Below the pieces are notes generated by a model. That model had not been told where the DNA came from. It saw nothing but the letters and a program-made list of their open reading frames with translations, and did no database searches. 64,000 nucleotides of DNA, taken from positions 124,001 to 188,000 of the forward strand of contig JANNUS010000016.1 in assembly GCA_031395485.1 (NCBI GenBank). The letters are read 5' to 3'. Below are positions 49,656-58,709 of the stretch, piece after piece (within the stretch, counting starts at the first letter, position 1; each line of letters starts with the position of its first letter). The position numbers and the translations under genes are program-made. Source of the DNA: UBA2336 sp031395485 (lineage in GTDB: Bacteria; Bacteroidota; Bacteroidia; Cytophagales; Cyclobacteriaceae).

Positions 49656-49687
49656 AAAAAAAAACGGGAAGTCTTTCAACTGCCCGC
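49656..49687 (-). terminator. Rho-independent terminator after glnN (minus strand)
   Basis: CGGGCAG pairs with CTTCCCG (one mismatch) on the minus strand, followed by nine T. It lies between glnN and the M28 gene. Confidence 0.7.
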
Positions 49688-49710
49688 TTTCATAGATTTA
49701 GGTAAATTAC

Positions 49711-51873
49711 CTAACGAAGAAACAAAAGTTCTCTGTATTTCACAAGTGGCCAATCCTCATCATCAATCAATAATTCAAGCTCATCTACTGCTTCCCTGAT
49801 TTGATCGAAGTATTTTTCTTTAATGTCATCACAATACGCAATTGCACGTTTGTGCGTATCTGCTATTTTATTGATACGTTTTCGCTCATCAATCATTTCA
49901 CGAACACCCGATTTTATAGTCTCAATGTATCCGGAAATTTCTTCAATAGTTTTAACAACCGCCTTATTATCAATACCGAGCCCATTTAATCCGTTTGCGT
50001 TATTGATCAACTTACTTTGATACGCAATGGCTGTTGGGATGATATGATTCATGGCCAAATCACCCATAACCCGTGCTTCAATTTGAACTTTCTTAATATA
50101 ACTTTCAAGCTTAATTTCGTGTCTCGCTTCAAGTTCCTTATGCGAAAGGACTCCATGTTTCTCAAACATTTTTACTGTTTTAGGAGTAAGGTAGGCATCA
50201 ATAGCCCTTACTGCATTTTTAATATTAGAGAGGCCGCGACTCTTTGCTTCTTCAACCCAACTCTCTGAATATCCATCACCTTCAAACCTAATACTCTTCG
50301 ATTCCTTAATATATTTTCGAAGTACTCCAACAATAGCCATCCGCTTTTCTACTCCTTTCTCAACTTCTTTCTCTACAGCGTCAAAGAAATGAGTGAGCTG
50401 TTCTGCTACAATCAAATTTAAAGCAGTCATGGCGGTTCCTGAATTATCGCTTGATCCTACGGCACGGAATTCAAACTTGTTTCCGGTGAAAGCAAATGGT
50501 GATGTGCGGTTTCTATCGGTATTATCTAAAATAATTTCAGGAATACGGTCGATTCCCAATTTCATATACATATTATCGCCTTTCTCAATTTTAATATTTC
50601 CATTCTTCTCTACTTCATCAAGTACGGCACTCATCCGTGAGCCAATAAAAGTAGACATGATTGCTGGCGGTGCCTCATTTGCTCCTAAACGGAAATCATT
50701 TGCTGCTGTCGCGATGCTTGCCCTTAACAAATCAGCGTGCTCATGCACAGCTTTTACGGTAGTAACAAAGAATGTCAAAAACATCAGGTTGTCGCGCGCA
50801 CTACTCGAAGGTGCAAAGAGGTTTACGCCCATATCGGTAATTAATGACCAGTTATTGTGTTTTCCACTTCCATTAAGCCCAGCAAATGGCTTTTCATGAA
50901 ATAGTACTTTCAATCGGTGTTTTTCACCAACACGCACCATCACATCCATTAATAGCTGGTTATGATCATTGGCCACATTCACTTCTTCAAATAACGGTGC
51001 CACTTCAAATTGGCTCGGTGCTACTTCGTTATGGCGTGTGCGAACGGGTATACCAAGTTTCCAAGCTTCAATCTCAAACTCCTTCATGAAGTCATAAACA
51101 CGTTGCGGAATTGATCCAAAATAGTGATCCTCCAACTGCTGACCACGTGCGGGTGAATGACCAAATACAGTCCTTCCACCCATTACTAGATCCGGTCTGG
51201 CATTATAAAGTGCTTCATCTACTACAAAATATTCTTGCTCACAGCCAAGCGATGCATTTACTTTTTGAATGTCCTTATCAAATAACTGACAAACCTTAAC
51301 GGCAGCTTTGTCTACTGCTAGAAGAGCTTTTAACAATGGAGTTTTTGTATCCAATGTCTCCCCGGTATACGAAACAAATATGGTAGGAATACACAATGTC
51401 TTACCGTAAACAAACATCGGTGAAGATGGATCCCAGGCAGTATAGCCACGAGCTTCAAATGTACTGCGTATACCTCCGCTCGGGAACGATGATGCATCCG
51501 GTTCTTGTTGTACTAACTCACTGCCTCTAAATTTTTCAATGCCTGCAATGCCATCAAAAAAAGCATCATGCTTCTCTGCAGTTCCACCGGTAAGAGGTTG
51601 AAACCAATGGGTAAAGTGTGTTGCGCCCTTTCCAAGAGCCCAAGATTTAACGGCAACTGCAACCGCATCGGCTGTAGTGGTATCAACTTTTTCGCCTTGC
51701 TTAATAGACTGTCTAACTTGCTTAAACACATCCGATGACAGGGTTGCACTCATCTGCTCAATTCCAAACACATTCTCACCAAAAAAATCGGAAGCTTTTG
51801 CCGAAGGCATCTCAATATGCATTTTCGGTCGGTTACTGAGCTGCTCAAGAGCCCTGAATCTTAAATGCGCCAT
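49711..51873 (-). CDS. glnN: Glutamine synthetase type III
   Basis: 720 residues, the usual GSIII length. Marks: FGENVFGIEQMS, THWFQPLTGGTAEKHD, SLGCEQEYFVVDEA, RHNEVAPSQFEVAP, NGSGKHNNWSL, NRTSPFAFTGNKFEFRAVGSS. It makes glutamine from glutamate, ammonia and ATP in the cytoplasm. GSIII is the main form in many Bacteroidota and cyanobacteria. Controlled by a good promoter; no nitrogen-regulator site is evident. Confidence 0.94.
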   Translation of the reverse strand: MAHLRFRALEQLSNRPKMHIEMPSAKASDFFGENVFGIEQMSATLSSDVFKQVRQSIKQGEKVDTTTADAVAVAVKSWALGKGATHFTHWFQPLTGGTAEKHDAFFDGIAGIEKFRGSELVQQEPDASSFPSGGIRSTFEARGYTAWDPSSPMFVYGKTLCIPTIFVSYTGETLDTKTPLLKALLAVDKAAVKVCQLFDKDIQKVNASLGCEQEYFVVDEALYNARPDLVMGGRTVFGHSPARGQQLEDHYFGSIPQRVYDFMKEFEIEAWKLGIPVRTRHNEVAPSQFEVAPLFEEVNVANDHNQLLMDVMVRVGEKHRLKVLFHEKPFAGLNGSGKHNNWSLITDMGVNLFAPSSSARDNLMFLTFFVTTVKAVHEHADLLRASIATAANDFRLGANEAPPAIMSTFIGSRMSAVLDEVEKNGNIKIEKGDNMYMKLGIDRIPEIILDNTDRNRTSPFAFTGNKFEFRAVGSSDNSGTAMTALNLIVAEQLTHFFDAVEKEVEKGVEKRMAIVGVLRKYIKESKSIRFEGDGYSESWVEEAKSRGLSNIKNAVRAIDAYLTPKTVKMFEKHGVLSHKELEARHEIKLESYIKKVQIEARVMGDLAMNHIIPTAIAYQSKLINNANGLNGLGIDNKAVVKTIEEISGYIETIKSGVREMIDERKRINKIADTHKRAIAYCDDIKEKYFDQIREAVDELELLIDDEDWPLVKYRELLFLR

Positions 51874-51903
51874 GCTAGTGGTTTTTTTTGTCAGTTATGG
51901 CTG

Positions 51904-51936
51904 CAAATCTATACTTTTTTTCAACTATAGGGCAAA
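51904..51936 (-). promoter_or_regulatory. Promoter of glnN (minus strand)
   Basis: On the minus strand TTTG (51936-51933), 21 bases, then TAGATTTG (51911-51904), about 30 bases before the start codon. A full consensus match. Confidence 0.6.
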
Positions 51937-52048
51937 ATATAAACCTATTTTAAAAATAAAACGAAATTTAATAAATGGGTAGGGCTAAAAACTAACTAGA
52001 TCACCGTTTGCTCAGCTGGAAAATGAATTTATATTTTCAACTACCCTA

Positions 52049-52726
52049 CTAATTAGATTTCTTTACCGACCCTCCGCTACTGGAGTTTGTATTACTGCGC
52101 TCGGGGTTACCCTTGTAGCGGATACTACCACCGCTACTGGCTTGGGCATTAATCTCTTTTACAACATTAATTTTTGCGGATCCAGCGGAGCTAACATCAG
52201 CTTCAACAGTATCTGCAACCAAATCGTAGGCATCAACTTCACCTGCACTGCTTGCATCAATTTCAACTGTTCTTGCTTTACCTCGCAACTCCAATTCGGC
52301 AGCACTGGATGCACTAACCTCCAGATTATCAACATCAACTTGAATATCAACCGTTGCAGCGCTGGATGCACTTAATGATAACTCTTTAGTTTTAATCGGC
52401 TCATCAGCAAAAATATTGGATGCTGAGCTAGCCGATAATTTATTTATCTCAACATACGTAACATACACTTTTACAGTTTTATCACGATAGCGGCCTTCTT
52501 GCATATGAATTTTAAGGTAATCTCCTGAAATCTCGGTAATTACATCGGCCGGTTTAATGCCGGTAACTTCAACTTTCAGTGTCTCTTTGTCTCCCTTTTT
52601 CAGATAAACATCAATCCCCTCAGCTACTTTAATACCCTTGAATGTGCCTACGCTGCGGGTTTCAGATTGCTGTGCAATAGCAACTGTGGCAATCACTATA
52701 AAACTTAAAATTAAAAAATATCTCAT
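52049..52726 (-). CDS. Head-GIN (DUF2807) domain exported protein
   Basis: 225 residues. Signal peptide 1-18 (ending AIAQ). DUF2807 fold: VGTFKGIKVAEGIDVYLKKG, then repeated turns built on the motif (L/V)xxSASSAxxx (SASSAS, SASSAA, DASSAG, DVSSAG, QASSGG), a parallel beta-helix in which the repeated Ser-Ser-Ala steps stack. Likely a surface or periplasmic beta-helix. Common in Bacteroidota; binding partner unknown. Confidence 0.88.
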   Translation of the reverse strand: MRYFLILSFIVIATVAIAQQSETRSVGTFKGIKVAEGIDVYLKKGDKETLKVEVTGIKPADVITEISGDYLKIHMQEGRYRDKTVKVYVTYVEINKLSASSASNIFADEPIKTKELSLSASSAATVDIQVDVDNLEVSASSAAELELRGKARTVEIDASSAGEVDAYDLVADTVEADVSSAGSAKINVVKEINAQASSGGSIRYKGNPERSNTNSSSGGSVKKSN

Positions 52727-52881
52727 TTTCTTATTGTTTAACCCAAAGACTTAGCCAATAGAACAAGGTTGCATCCGTACACCAATTCAGGTATTTTTTT
52801 TTGGCAAGATGACAAAACATCTTAATTTTCGCTATATTTCAAAGCCTAAACAAAAAATTGAATTTAAAACTCAATTCTACT

Positions 52882-53286
52882 ATGTCATTTAACAAAAAAA
52901 CAGAACTGAACATTCTTATCAACCTGGCCGCCAGCGACAGCAAAATTGAAGAGCGGGAATCCAAGCTTATACACATGGTTGCAAAAGCAAACGGTATAGC
53001 GAAAGAGGATGTAACACAGATGATTAACAACCCTCAGCCAATCACGAACATCAGTGCTCTTACCTCTGACGAAAAATTTGAACATCTGTATTACCTTATC
53101 CAAATGATGAAAATGGATGGTCAGGTGTTTAAAAGTGAAATCGTTTTTTGTGAAACTATTGCAGAGAAAATGGGATACAAAAAAGGTATTGTTGGAGAGC
53201 TCTCACAACATATCTATAGTGACCCATCCATTACTTCCGATCGCGAAATGCTACGGAAGAAAGCAGCAAAATTTATTCGTTCGTAA
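52882..53286 (+). CDS. Small TerB-like helical protein
   Basis: 134 residues from the ATG at 52882. An earlier ATG at 52858 would add MNLKLNST; the second looks better as it starts directly at the helical domain. The sequence is a TerB-like bundle: LNILINLAASDSKIEERESKLIHMVAKANGI, YYLIQMMKMDGQVFKSEIVFCETIAEKMGY. TerB domains bind metal or membranes. Similar in layout to the N-terminal domain of the ABC fusion at 31-34 kb. Cytoplasmic. Function unknown. Confidence 0.8.
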   Translation: MSFNKKTELNILINLAASDSKIEERESKLIHMVAKANGIAKEDVTQMINNPQPITNISALTSDEKFEHLYYLIQMMKMDGQVFKSEIVFCETIAEKMGYKKGIVGELSQHIYSDPSITSDREMLRKKAAKFIRS

Positions 53287-53311
53287 GAACAAAATAAAAT
53301 ATAGTAAAATT

Positions 53312-53339
53312 AAAAGCCCCCGAGTACTCGGGGGCTTTT
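53312..53339. terminator. Bidirectional terminator
   Basis: A perfect 14-base palindromic arm beginning AAAAGCCCCCGAG, with A and T tails on each side. It serves both the TerB-like gene and the converging amidohydrolase gene, whose stop begins next to it. Confidence 0.85.
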
Positions 53340-55052
53340 TTATTGCTTCTCAAAAACCATTTTCCCACCAACGATAGTCATGGATACTTCAGTTTTCAGA
53401 ATATCCATTTCAGGAGCCGTCATGATATTGTCCGAGAAAATTGTAAAATCGGCAAGCTTACCAGGTTCAATAGAGCCTTTTATGTTTTCCTCAAAAGCTC
53501 CATAGGCTGCATCCAGAGTGTACGAACGGAGTGCCTGATCGCGTGTCATCTTTTCCTCAGGCTCATAGCCACCTGCTGGCTCGCCTTTCAATGTCATGCG
53601 TGTAACGGAGGCGTAAAAACATGCTAATGGATTCAATGGTTCGACAGGCGCATCTGTGCCATTTACAATTTTTGCTCCCGACTTCAACAATGATTGCCAC
53701 ATGTAAGCACCTTCTCTAATGCGCTTCTCCCCTAACCGATCAATGGCCCAAGGTCTATCGCTCGACATATGGATAGCCTGCATTGCAGGAATTACACCCA
53801 ATTGTCCGAATCGTGGGATATCTTTTGGATTAATATGTTGTGCGTGCTCAATTCTAAAGCGATGATCTTTAACATCCGGGTTTTCCTTAAACGCTATTTC
53901 ATACCGATCTAAAATTTCGCGATTAGCCCGATCACCAATAGCGTGTGAACTAACTTGAAAACCAGCCTTCAATGCTTTACGTGATGTTGATAAGACAGTA
54001 TCCATAGAAAGAGTTGCCATCCCAAAAAAATCTCCACGATCGGTGTAGGGTTCAAGCAACCATGCGCCTCTTGATCCTAACGCACCGTCACAAAAAAGTT
54101 TGATTGACCGAATTGTTAACCAATGTGTATCATCAATCTCCGGTCCTTTTTTAAGCCACTCATTCACCATATTCTTATCATCACCCGCGAGCATCACATA
54201 AAGCCGAACACCGAGCGTTCCACTTGCTTTTGCTTCTCGAAAGAGTTCAATATTTCTTCGGGTTGCACCTGCATCATGAAAACTGGTTATGCCATTTCGC
54301 CAGCAAGCTTGTGTTGCCAATGAAATTGCCTGGAGATCGCGTTCATCACTTGCTGTCGGTACATACTTATAGATCAAGCTTGTAGCTAATTCATTAAATA
54401 TACCTGTGGGATTTCCATTCTGGTCTCTAATTATTTCACCTCCATCCGACTCCATGGCAGTTAGATTTTCTTTTGATAACTGATTAACTCCGGCAATCTC
54501 CATTGCTTTTGAATTCACTTGGATAGCATGGCCACTTGCATGTTCAAGCATAACCGGGTTATTAGGAGAAACTTCACTTAACTTATCATGAACCTGAAAA
54601 CCCTTTACCATTTTATCTGGCTTGGATTCCCACTTGTCCTGATGCCAACCTCTGCCTAAAATCCATTGGCCCGGTTGAGCTTTACTGGCTGCATCGCGAA
54701 CCATTGAAACTATTTCATCGTAGCTCTTTACTTTCGTAAGGTCCAAGTCCAATTCAAAGTAACCGACTCCAAAAAAATGTCCGTGACCTTCAATAAACCC
54801 TGGAGTCATAGTCTTACCCTTCAAGTCAATAATACGTGTACTGTCACCAATCCATTCGCGCGCTTCTTTTTCAGTTCCGGCAAACTCAATTTTATCACCC
54901 TTCACTACTACAGCTTCAACGGTTGGTTGTTTATCATTTACGGTATAAATCGTTCCTCCAAGAATAACCATGTCGGCAGATTTTTTACCGGGGTTACATG
55001 AAAAAACAAGTGTTGCGATACTTAGAAAGACGATGACTTGAATTTTTTTCAT
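53340..55052 (-). CDS. YtcJ-like amidohydrolase, predicted lipoprotein
   Basis: 570 residues from the start at 55052. An upstream ATG adds 11 residues that would spoil the lipoprotein signal, so the second is chosen. Lipobox LVFSC gives C19. Amidohydrolase-3 fold: TPGFIEGHGHFFG with the metal histidines, FHDAGATRR, SSHAIGDRANR, RIEHAQHI, NGTDAPVEPLNP. Members hydrolyse amides or ureides; the substrate is unknown. It diverges from the LTA-synthase-like gene with 71 bases between the starts. Confidence 0.9.
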   Translation of the reverse strand: MKKIQVIVFLSIATLVFSCNPGKKSADMVILGGTIYTVNDKQPTVEAVVVKGDKIEFAGTEKEAREWIGDSTRIIDLKGKTMTPGFIEGHGHFFGVGYFELDLDLTKVKSYDEIVSMVRDAASKAQPGQWILGRGWHQDKWESKPDKMVKGFQVHDKLSEVSPNNPVMLEHASGHAIQVNSKAMEIAGVNQLSKENLTAMESDGGEIIRDQNGNPTGIFNELATSLIYKYVPTASDERDLQAISLATQACWRNGITSFHDAGATRRNIELFREAKASGTLGVRLYVMLAGDDKNMVNEWLKKGPEIDDTHWLTIRSIKLFCDGALGSRGAWLLEPYTDRGDFFGMATLSMDTVLSTSRKALKAGFQVSSHAIGDRANREILDRYEIAFKENPDVKDHRFRIEHAQHINPKDIPRFGQLGVIPAMQAIHMSSDRPWAIDRLGEKRIREGAYMWQSLLKSGAKIVNGTDAPVEPLNPLACFYASVTRMTLKGEPAGGYEPEEKMTRDQALRSYTLDAAYGAFEENIKGSIEPGKLADFTIFSDNIMTAPEMDILKTEVSMTIVGGKMVFEKQ

Positions 55053-55123
55053 AAGAATAGAATTTATGCCCGTAATTTTAACCATATTTTAATTAAATCT
55101 AACAGTCCTATCTTTACAGCATT

Positions 55124-56953
55124 ATGCGTAAAAGGCTTATTCTGTTCATTTCCCTCTTTTTATTTTGGATGGCATTTTTCACTGTTGTGCGGGCAGTGTT
55201 CATGGGTTACAATTATGAATTCACTTCACAGCTTAATTTTTTTGAAGTACTGAAAAGCCTTCTCTATGGCCTTAAGATGGACATGAGCATGACAGGCTAC
55301 TTCATGCTGGTCTATGGATTGATCTTAATGATATCTGCGCTTTATGTCTCACGTGCTATTTCGTTTGTCACGAACAGCGTTACTGTAATTTTCCTATTGA
55401 TGTCCGCCAGTATTGTAATGGTTGATCTTGAACTCTATCGTCACTGGGGTTTTCGCATGAACACCACACCCCTATTTTATATGGGGTCGGAAGCAGCCGG
55501 AACAATTGAACCTTGGTTGGCAGCCTGGCTAATTGTTATCGTTGTATTTCTATTTGCAGCTTTTTGTTGGATTTACTTTCGTTTTCTGGCACCTTCTTTT
55601 AGATCGCTTCAGCCTTCGGGTTGGAAGTCTTCATTCATCCTTCTGCTCATTACATGCGCGATGATTATGCCGATTCGCGGAAGCTTTGGCACCTCTACGA
55701 TGAACCCCAGCATGGTGTACTATCATCCTACAAAAACATTTGCGAATCATGCAGGCATTAATGTAACGTGGAATTTTTTATACAGCATACAAACTGACAA
55801 TACGGTTCAATACCCTGAAGATTATTTCGACAAGGAATTAACAGATAAGTATTTCAAAAAACTTTACCCACAGAATGATTCAACCTATCACATCTTAAAA
55901 ACAGCAAGACCGAGTATTTTATTGATCATTTTGGAAGGAATAACCGCTGAAGTCATCGAACCATTGGGTGGAAGAAGCGGCATCATGCCTAATTTAAATG
56001 CCTTGTGCAAAGAAGGAATATTTTTTAATCGCTTCTATGCCAATGGAGACCGCACCGATAAGGGCTTAGTCAGTATTTTAAGTTCGTATCCACCTCAACC
56101 CCGTGGATCAATTATTAAGTTTCCGCAAAAAACACAAAAGCTTTCTTTTTTAAGTCATGAACTTGAGCATTTAGGATACACAAGCTCCTTTGTATATGGT
56201 GGCGATGCCGATTTCGCAAACTACCGCTCTTATTTAACAGACGGAAGATTTAAACATATCACTTCTGTAGATGATTATCCAGAAGAACTTGATGATTCAA
56301 AATGGGGCGTAGCGGACCAATACGTATACGATCAAACACTTTTCGAAATTGATAGCACGCGTCAACCCTTCTTTAAAGTTGTGCTTACGCTGAGCAGCCA
56401 TGAGCCATTTAAAGTTCCAATGGAAACCATTATAAAAGGGCAAGATGAGGCTTCGAAATATATGAACTCGTGTTATTATGCCGACAAAAGCCTTGGCGAG
56501 TTTATTCAAAAAGCAAAACAATCATCGTGGTGGGCGAATACACTCATTATAATAACGGCCGACCATGGACATAGACTGCCAGGTATAAAAAGGACAGAAG
56601 TAAGAGAAAAATTTCACATCCCCATGGTATGGACGGGGGGTGCTATTCTAAAAGATTCTGTCATCAATAAAATTGGCAACCAAAGCGATATAGCTAATAC
56701 GCTTCTTAATCAGATCGAAAAGCCATCACCGGATTTGATATTCAGTAAAGATCTTTTTGGAAATAATACAAACGATTTTGCAGTGTACATTTTCAATGAT
56801 GGGTACGGTTATATCGATACGGATCGATATTTCATATATGACAATCCAGGCAAACAATATTTGCGAAAAGATGGAGTACAGCAAGATGATGAGCTGAATT
56901 TTGCAAAAGCTTACGTTCAAAAATTATACTCAGACTATAATTCAAAGAAATGA
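55124..56953 (+). CDS. LTA-synthase-like membrane sulfatase-fold protein
   Basis: 609 residues. Five N-terminal membrane spans to about residue 190, then an alkaline-phosphatase/sulfatase domain: ILEGITAE (metal Glu), catalytic T311 in DRTDKGL, and TADHGHRL with metal Asp-His. It resembles lipoteichoic-acid synthases. Gram-negative Bacteroidota do not make classical LTA, so a transfer of phosphoglycerol or phosphoethanolamine to an envelope glycan is a likelier role. A near-consensus TATCTTTA lies just before the start. Its end overlaps the barrel gene by four bases. Confidence 0.9.
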   Translation: MRKRLILFISLFLFWMAFFTVVRAVFMGYNYEFTSQLNFFEVLKSLLYGLKMDMSMTGYFMLVYGLILMISALYVSRAISFVTNSVTVIFLLMSASIVMVDLELYRHWGFRMNTTPLFYMGSEAAGTIEPWLAAWLIVIVVFLFAAFCWIYFRFLAPSFRSLQPSGWKSSFILLLITCAMIMPIRGSFGTSTMNPSMVYYHPTKTFANHAGINVTWNFLYSIQTDNTVQYPEDYFDKELTDKYFKKLYPQNDSTYHILKTARPSILLIILEGITAEVIEPLGGRSGIMPNLNALCKEGIFFNRFYANGDRTDKGLVSILSSYPPQPRGSIIKFPQKTQKLSFLSHELEHLGYTSSFVYGGDADFANYRSYLTDGRFKHITSVDDYPEELDDSKWGVADQYVYDQTLFEIDSTRQPFFKVVLTLSSHEPFKVPMETIIKGQDEASKYMNSCYYADKSLGEFIQKAKQSSWWANTLIIITADHGHRLPGIKRTEVREKFHIPMVWTGGAILKDSVINKIGNQSDIANTLLNQIEKPSPDLIFSKDLFGNNTNDFAVYIFNDGYGYIDTDRYFIYDNPGKQYLRKDGVQQDDELNFAKAYVQKLYSDYNSKK

Positions 56954-57765
56954 TAAAGAAAATTAGTAACGGGAAATCAACAGACAAAGATTCTTTGCAA
57001 TATTTTTTCAGGCCTCCACTTATTGATGTTGCAAAATTGAGATCGCGGAATAAACCCGCGAAGGTGTGGCTAATAGTCTTTTTATTCACATGCACATTCG
57101 CTCAGGCTCAGCAATTTGGATTATCATTTTCCTATTTCATTCCTAAAAACGGATACCTCTCTACCCCCATCAGTCCATTCTCTATCCGCGGAGTGGGCGT
57201 TAGCTTGACCGATTTTCTTGCACTTGAAACGGGAGCTTCTCTTTACAGGATGACAGGCCTCAATTTAAAAGGCTTGCCTTTTGAAAGTAAAGACCCACTC
57301 ATTGGACCAAACTTTACAATCTTTATTCCGGCTGAGTTAGTGGTTATGCTAAAAGCCGGAAAAGTTGAATTTGATATTAAAGGCGGTGGATTTTTTTTTT
57401 ACGGATTGGGGACTAAATTAAACTATGGGAATTTTGATCGGGCAATTCGCAAACACGAAAGCTGGGAAGTAGCCAATGCCGATTTTTCATTCGGCAACAA
57501 ACCAGGTTTCGGATATCATGCCGGGGCCGAACTAACCGTGTATGTTACAAGCACAGTAGGCGTATCGTTTGAGACAAACTATCTCGTGGGACAAGCCAGC
57601 ATGCCCATTGATGGAAGTTATACAGGAGGCACTGGTTCTTTAGAAACTGTTGCCGTAGATTATAAAAATGCTAAGGTTGATTTCACCGGACTGGAGTTTT
57701 CAATCAGCTTATTGTTTGATACCGGTGGCGGGCCAAGCCCGGGGAAGAAGAAAAGGAGGAGGTAA
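56950..57765 (+). CDS. Predicted outer-membrane protein with long N-terminal leader
   Basis: 271 residues. The hydrophobic signal (about 39-54, VWLIVFLFTCTFAQAQ) follows a 38-residue charged extension, so the true start may be internal, although no ATG lies closer. The mature part has alternating strands of a barrel (FGLSFSYFIP, KVEFDIKGGGFFFYG, VSFETNYLVG, GLEFSISLLFD) and a basic tail KKKRRR. It overlaps the LTA-synthase-like gene by four bases. The function is unknown. Confidence 0.7.
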   Translation: MIKKISNGKSTDKDSLQYFFRPPLIDVAKLRSRNKPAKVWLIVFLFTCTFAQAQQFGLSFSYFIPKNGYLSTPISPFSIRGVGVSLTDFLALETGASLYRMTGLNLKGLPFESKDPLIGPNFTIFIPAELVVMLKAGKVEFDIKGGGFFFYGLGTKLNYGNFDRAIRKHESWEVANADFSFGNKPGFGYHAGAELTVYVTSTVGVSFETNYLVGQASMPIDGSYTGGTGSLETVAVDYKNAKVDFTGLEFSISLLFDTGGGPSPGKKKRRR

Positions 57766-57801
57766 TTAGCGAACCATAAATTTGGCGCTAGTTACGAATA
57801 G

Positions 57802-58635
57802 CTACTTCTCCTTATTCGTTGGCTCTATTAATGGCACACTGAATTTTATTTTTGCAATTCTGGAAGGATGCGTTGCTGTGATTACCAAGCCTGTTTTGTA
57901 ATTTTTACTCATCCAGGTAATATATCCCCCTGTGAAATCAATCTTCTTTACATTGGTACAAACGGAGTTTTCAAGAACCCCGTAATAGTTTCCCCAATTA
58001 CTTTGTGATGTACCACTGGAGAAAAATACATTTTTGTTTTCGTCATCGCAATAGAAAGCATATAACTCCTCGTTTGCCAATTCACGTATCGATATTTTTT
58101 GAGGATCAGACCATTTATTTTCTTTTCTGAAGGATACAAAAGGGGCAAACGCCCAATCATCATCAACCCTGATATTTCTCATAAACGATAACGTTTGGTT
58201 ATTTTGAGAAATGGAAGGATAGGCTTCCAAGGTTTCCTCTAGCGATACAGGAGAACCAACCAGTTGCGCTTTACTCCATCCTTTTTCTCCTACATAATCA
58301 ATCTTGTAAATGTCATTGTTAAGACCAAAATAAATCTGACTGCCATCTGCACTTATCGAGCAGCCTAAAAAAATATCATCCGCACCAAACTGTATTGCCG
58401 GATAAGGCTCTGACCATTTTTCATCAGAGGTTTTATCCGAGATCATAATGGATTCCTTTGTTGAGTCCAAAACTTTTTTATAGCACAATCGGTTTTCTCC
58501 ATCATTCATGGAAGGGTTTGAAATATTAAAGGAAGAATGATCATTTATATTCTCAGGGAAAAGCTCAACAGTTACAATCTGCGCATGTGTTGAGATCGAA
58601 ATAAAGGTCAGAAGGTAAAGGCTGACGTGTTTCAT
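57802..58635 (-). CDS. Exported PD40-type beta-propeller-like protein
   Basis: 277 residues from the start at 58635, chosen because it gives a clean signal peptide (MKHVSLYLLTFISISTHAQ). The rest has repeated blades of the TolB/PD40 kind: CSISADGSQIYFGLNND, AYPSISQNNQTLSFM, YAFYCDDENKNVFFSSG. No enzymatic residues. Similar proteins in Bacteroidota act as periplasmic binding or surface modules. Function unknown. Next on the strand is the CapA gene, 74 bases upstream. Confidence 0.7.
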   Translation of the reverse strand: MKHVSLYLLTFISISTHAQIVTVELFPENINDHSSFNISNPSMNDGENRLCYKKVLDSTKESIMISDKTSDEKWSEPYPAIQFGADDIFLGCSISADGSQIYFGLNNDIYKIDYVGEKGWSKAQLVGSPVSLEETLEAYPSISQNNQTLSFMRNIRVDDDWAFAPFVSFRKENKWSDPQKISIRELANEELYAFYCDDENKNVFFSSGTSQSNWGNYYGVLENSVCTNVKKIDFTGGYITWMSKNYKTGLVITATHPSRIAKIKFSVPLIEPTNKEK

Positions 58636-58709
58636 ACCATAATGTAACGATTCTAATCGCATTCATGGACAACTTTAGATCGAAACGGTTACTACCTTCG
58701 CAGAAACTT

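Noticed and set aside
50393..50899. 168-aa plus-strand ORF in glnN
   Set aside because: Antisense shadow of a well-conserved enzyme gene.
52159..52375. Small ORFs on both strands within the GIN gene
   Set aside because: Arise from the Ser-Ser-Ala repeat; the long frame has signal peptide and family repeats.
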